From Sporothrix humicola (Eukaryota; Ascomycota; Sordariomycetes; Ophiostomatales; Ophiostomataceae), in contig WNYE01000001.1 of NCBI GenBank assembly GCA_021396245.1, positions 682,001 to 746,000 of the forward strand: DNA of 64,000 nucleotides, in the 5' to 3' direction. The notes below the pieces were generated by a model that ran no database searches, had not been told where the DNA came from, and saw only the letters and a program-made list of their open reading frames with translations. Positions 59,444-64,000 of the stretch are shown here, one piece after another (position 1 is the first letter of the stretch; each line of letters begins with the position of its first letter). Both the position numbers and the translations under genes were made by a program.

Positions 59444-62400
59444 GGCCATAAAGTCTAGACCCTTAGCCTCTGTTTACATCTGCATATCTGAATACTTCTT
59501 CTCGCCTCCCGGCCACGCCTGCCCCCGCCCGCCCCTGCTTGGCCTGCCACCGTCCTCCCTTTGCCGCCATTCTCCCCTCCCGACCTCATGATATTTCGCT
59601 CCGTCACATATCATATTCAATATTGCGAGGGCATGTAAGGATGATAACGTGTAGCGGAGACTCCCGGAGGAGGCGAAAAAAAAGGCGCCCAAGTGGGCTC
59701 GCGGCCTCTTCGCTAAAGGGAGAAGAATGGGGATGTTGAAGAAAGATGGCGAGAAGAGGGTAGACAGGAAGGAGTGAGAAAACGACAAGTGACAGGACAG
59801 ATATTTGCAATGGCATGACAACAGCGCTTCCTACTTTCCTTCGGTCTCGTTCTTCCGTGGCATCGGCGATGAACCGACCGCTCCGCCTTTCCTGCCGCTC
59901 GTCTCCCTCCTTTTGCAACATCCCGACGTCCAACGTCCAACGTCTAACGTCCAGAGCAGCTGATGTGAGGCACGGAGGAAAGAAAGGATTCAATGCAATA
60001 CGACAGCAGTGCAGCAGAACGACGGCGGGATTTTGGTAGCGAGGCTCATTATATTGGCATTGCGTGTTGTCTGGCCTTTGTTTACTCTGTTTATCACGCC
60101 ATTCAGGGAGCATTCATGGAGCTGGCGTGGGAGAGGTGGATAGAAGGTGCAGGCGACAAGAGGCCGATGCAACTTGCGAAGGGCGAGGGAAAAGCGATAT
60201 GGAGTTTTTACGGGACTTTGATATTTTTCGGCATTTGCTTTTAATTTTTCGTTGAATTTTTCAAAAATAGGGATCTGAAAGGATAGACAGACAAGCAAAC
60301 AAAACGAAAACATTTATCATTTACAATATCAGCTTGCAGGCAGACGCTTATGCAGGAGTCCCAATGCGATGGGAGAAAGACGGGGACAACAAACAAGAAA
60401 CTCGGCAAGGAAGGCAAGAAAGACGGCAACAGAAAAGACTCCACGGCACCGACCAAGTGGTCGAGGGGCGTGTACACTTGCGGGAAGGATGCAGGCACCA
60501 GGGCTTGCATTGCACGGCATAGCATGGCATGGCATGGCATAGCGGAGTACAAGGACAGACTATCGTGCTGTGCATATCCGGCGTCTTGGATAGGCCTGTC
60601 CTTGTCGTCGTTAGTTGCCTTGCTAGCCGTCTTGTCAGCTGCCTTGGTATCCTTGCTTTCCCTGCTTCTCTTGCTGTCAAGCTTGTGTAGTTGGCCTCTT
60701 CCTTCGCTTCCTCCTCTCGTTTGCATTAGCTTTGCATCTCCCGAGGAGTTTATTGTCTGATGGGACTTTTTGTCGTAGTCTTTTGGCTTTTTCTTGTTTT
60801 TTCATAGTCCCCCATTAATGAGCATCGTCAATTCTCTCCGGTTTATCGACATTTCCCCTCTTGCTATCTGTTATCGTTTTCCTTTTTGATTAAACCATCA
60901 ACCCCTCTCTACGGTGTCTCCTGCTGCATGTCTTGCGTTCCTGTATGTACGGTATTTCCGTCCAAGTGCCTCTCGTTTCGCATGCAATGTATGTCTCTCA
61001 TTCTCGGCATGCCCTTTGATGGCGTAAGGGGAGCGGAGTGTATGATTGGAAGGCTATAGAATCAAATGGGGTGGGCCATGGCTGGCGAGGCCCTGTGTTT
61101 ATTGAATGTTATGGGAGTATGGAGTATGGCTCCGGGAAGTGTGGTTCGTTGGTTACCATTGGGGGCATGGTTCTTTGGTTCTTCTTGATTTTCTTGGTTG
61201 TCTCGAGTGTTCTGGACCGCGTTGGGCCGTTCTGGAGGAAGGGTCTAAGGCTTTGGAGGATGTCTCGAAGGAGGGTTTGGGCGGTCTTACAGGATCATTC
61301 AGGGTCCATTACGGTCCATTGCCATTGCGAGGGCGAGACAGCTCGATGCTCGGGTGTGTTCCCTATTCTGGTCCATTCTGCAAGTCTGTTGCTCCGAGTA
61401 CGAGTGGTGTGTTCCATACGGTGGCTATATCCCTCTGTGCATCTTGTGTGTCTTGTTTTTGTCTAAAGATGTAGTAGCGGATACCTGCCACTATTGATAT
61501 TGGCAAGCAGGGAGCACGAGACAAGAACTGGAGATGTGATAGAAATAGAGAAAATAGAATAGGCAAAATAGAGAGAATGGAGAAATGGAGAAAATGGGAA
61601 GAGTAGAGGAGGGGAGTGAAGAAATTGTGTAGCAATAGTGTCACTGGAGAACATCGACGCGAAGCGAACTATCACCAAAGGGAACCAAATGGGGACAAGA
61701 GGCCGGGAGTGGCATGTAGAACGCGCGTGGCGAGCGAAAAGCGAAAAAAACCGGCGCCGTGTCGAGGCTTTTCAGTGCCCGGAGGAGGCGGAGGTGGATA
61801 TTGTGATGTCAAGGGAGACGAGTTTTTGCTTGGTGTTTGGTGATACTTTTCGTTTTCAACTGGCTATGCACACTCCCGTGCTTGTCCCAGAATGACTCGT
61901 CAAGCTCAAAGGACGAAGGTTCACAGACGGCAAGCTACGGCGCGGGCGGAACCTAGCGAGACGGCTCCTGTTGACGGGTCTTTGCCCTGTCGGTTGGGGT
62001 TTTGCCATTTTTACGGGTACTTTTGTTGTTGTTCTTATTTATTGTTTTATTTTTATAATTTACCGCACGAGACTATTGGACCGGCTAGCGCACGCCCATG
62101 CATGCCATGTGTTTTTTGCCCCAAGGTGGACTTGGGCCTGCGGGTGAGTGGACTGGCAAGTTTTTTATGAGGTTGTTATTCAGTCACAGTCAATGAGGAC
62201 AATATAAAAAAAAAATTATGTTGTCGGCATGTTGTCCAGTCCGAATGCTCCGTCGTCGGGACGGCTGCTTCCAGACGTTGAGCGGACGTTGTATCCGCCG
62301 TTGCAGGTCGACGTTGTGACATTGATGTTGCGTTGACGGAGGCTTGTTCAATGTTGCAATTGGACGTCCGGAGTAATACTTGTTTTGATTATTTTGTTCT

Positions 62401-64000
62401 TGTTTTATTTGTTCCGTTGTGTGTATGATTCATCTCTTTTTTCTCTTCGAAACTTCTGTCACTTTTTCAAGAGTTTCTGTTGGTCATATTCACTTGGAAC
62501 AAACTGACAAGAATGCCGCCTTTCTCGATTGGGTGCCTCGTGGATGCGTGGAGGCTCAATATTGGGCTTATTGGCTGATTGGTGGGCCTTGTTTTCAGCT
62601 TTATTGCACACACTTTTTGTCGCCCACAGCCTCTTGGGTGCATTCGGGGTCTGCCTTTCGCTACCACTTTGCCTGTTTCTGCTCCCATTTGCTGCTATTT
62701 GCTCCTTTGGAGCCTCTCAACCCCTGTTACCCCGGCTGTCTGGGCCCTTGGCGTGCAGCCGGACTCCGAATGTAACCCTACCATGCTGGCCTTGAACTTC
62801 TCTTTCAGGGCGTTGACTCGCATTCATTTCTTTTCTTAACTGAATAGGCTATCTCTGAGTGGCTGGCTGTGTCTGTATGTCTTGTCTCTTTTGTTTCTCT
62901 TCTTGTTGTCTTGTCTCGTTTCTGCAAGCTTTAATTCTCAGCACAACTGCTCACAACGCCCAAAACGACCACAACTTCAACGACAACCCCTGCCACTCAG
63001 GGCCTGGAACGCCACTATTACACATTACGTGCATGAAGATACGGGGTTAGAGAGACATGTCTACGTCAAAAGAAACTGCAGAACGCAGGCACAAAATTAT
63101 GTGCAACGCTCGAGTGCGACGGTTGGCTCCAAAATGGCCATCAACTATCAGTTATCAGGCTATCAAACGGTGCCTTCGAAAAGCGTTTCTCACAGCGGTT
63201 TTCCCCCCCTTTCTTTCCACAGCCGTTATGCCGCAATTCCCCATTGGCATTTCTGCAAGTCTTTTTCACCATTTCCCTTCTTGCAATGCAATTTCTTTTT
63301 CACAGTCTTTCTCTCACGATGCGCCTTTCCGCTCTCTAGGCATATGCACACATTCCTTGGTTTTGGTGTTTATTAGTTGCCCTTTGCCATATTGCACTTA
63401 GTTGCTTGGTGTGCCCATTCTGGTCTTATTTGGTCTTATTTCCGATTTGCACTGACAAGTGCACTTATGCACGTGTTACCACCACGCGAAGGATTCGCAC
63501 TTGTCCAAGTCAATAATAGCTGCCAGCGGATGGCCCCGTTCTGTGGCCCTCTTTTACCCTATTTTCGCGAGCTGCCATAGCCTCTGGCGGTTTCTCTTCT
63601 GTTTTGCCGGGCCTCTGGAGATGCCGGCCTCTCCTTTTGTTTTCAAGGTAGCTTGCCCCCGTTCTATTCCGCACTTGCTTTCTTTTCTTTGGCTTTGCCT
63701 CTAGCTTGCCGCCCTGTGAGTGGTCTAGTTGAAAAAGTAAACAATTCGACCTAAACGAACCAAAATGGGGCAAAATGAACCAAAATGAACCGAGTCAATG
63801 TCCGTGCTGCAGGCAAAAAGCATTGACCAAGTAGACGACGTCCTTGCGGGCCACTCCGCGACCTTCACCTCTTTTGGAAATGCACTTTTTCAACCTCTCC
63901 TCTTCATTGCAGTTTTTCCCCTTTTCTCCTCTTTTCCTCCTCTCGGGCCTTGCATAATTCTGCTCGTCATCCCTCGTAGTCTTCGGCATCGTTTTGCTCC
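59444..64000. other. Gene-poor right end
   Basis: About 4.6 kb without a CDS I can support. Composition changes from purine-rich on the plus strand near 59640-59770 to T/C-rich from about 60600 on. A short GGCAT tandem lies at about 60521-60545. Frames such as 59993-60244, 60350-60760, 61038-61466, 62419-62775 and 62882-63376 are short, cysteine/serine-rich and featureless. Some may be untranslated regions or non-coding RNA. No tRNA, rRNA or snoRNA signature was found by eye. Confidence 0.5.

Noticed and set aside
60350..60760. A 136-codon frame considered as a small gene
   Set aside because: It ends in a long Leu/Ser run from T/C-rich DNA, has no conserved-looking segment, and overlaps equally long frames on the other strand.

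Overview
The window reads as nuclear DNA of a filamentous ascomycete (Pezizomycotina). Genes are monocistronic and sit on both strands. Introns are short (about 50-190 nt) with GT...AG ends and CTAAC-like branch sites. Coding regions are G+C-rich, intergenic regions are long and often pyrimidine- or purine-rich, and several proteins carry long Ser/Thr/Asp/Ala-rich disordered insertions. The gene families (Cdc11-type SIN scaffold, DOCK-family GEF, Pex22-like protein, Atg27) and protein style suggest Sordariomycetes. A closer guess such as Ophiostomatales/Sporothrix-like would only be an impression. No bacterial, viral or intact transposon genes were seen.

Layout, left to right. 1-1765: non-coding 3' flank. 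1766-5644 (-): inositol hexakisphosphate kinase KCS1. 5645-10334: gene-poor, with a doubtful LTR-like relic and an A+T-rich stretch. 10335-13007 (-): large disordered nuclear-type protein with a PP1-docking-like RVHF motif and four S/N-P-W motifs. It is divergent, across a 1.2-kb intergenic region with MluI cell-cycle boxes, from 14192-20266 (+), the CDC11/NUD1-type septation-initiation scaffold. 20858-22465 (+): ALG2 mannosyltransferase, tail to tail with 22686-24572 (-), an uncharacterised type II membrane glycosyltransferase-like protein. 25941-32957 (-): DOCK/DCK1 GEF. 36542-37620 (+): ATG27.

38587-40118 (+): kynurenine aminotransferase BNA3, convergent with 40326-42002 (-), an aldehyde dehydrogenase. 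43438-44244 (-): CCC1 vacuolar iron transporter. 45839-47287 (-): ARG8 acetylornithine aminotransferase. 49108-51478 (+): F-box protein. 52746-53951 (+): MIR1 mitochondrial phosphate carrier. 54642-56082 (-): Pex22-like protein. 57156-59443 (+): eIF2B gamma subunit (GCD1). 59444-64000: no gene that I can support.

The genes are mostly unrelated housekeeping and signalling genes, not a cluster or operon. The strongest signals beyond the genes are regulatory. Three CCAAT-N12-RWT sites, matching the CBC/HapX bipartite consensus, lie 495-640 bp upstream of the iron transporter CCC1. Two exact TGAGTCA (GCN4/CPC1) sites lie upstream of ARG8. MCB boxes lie between the disordered protein and the SIN scaffold. 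BNA3 has two in-frame starts that would give mitochondrial and cytosolic forms. I found no convincing evidence of a wholly new multi-gene system. The best candidates for undescribed biology are the RVHF/PW-motif protein and the orphan glycosyltransferase-like protein.

Intron positions were placed by eye from splice consensus plus continuity of conserved protein sequence. Starts were moved to the first good in-frame ATG where the open frame began with a non-ATG codon.
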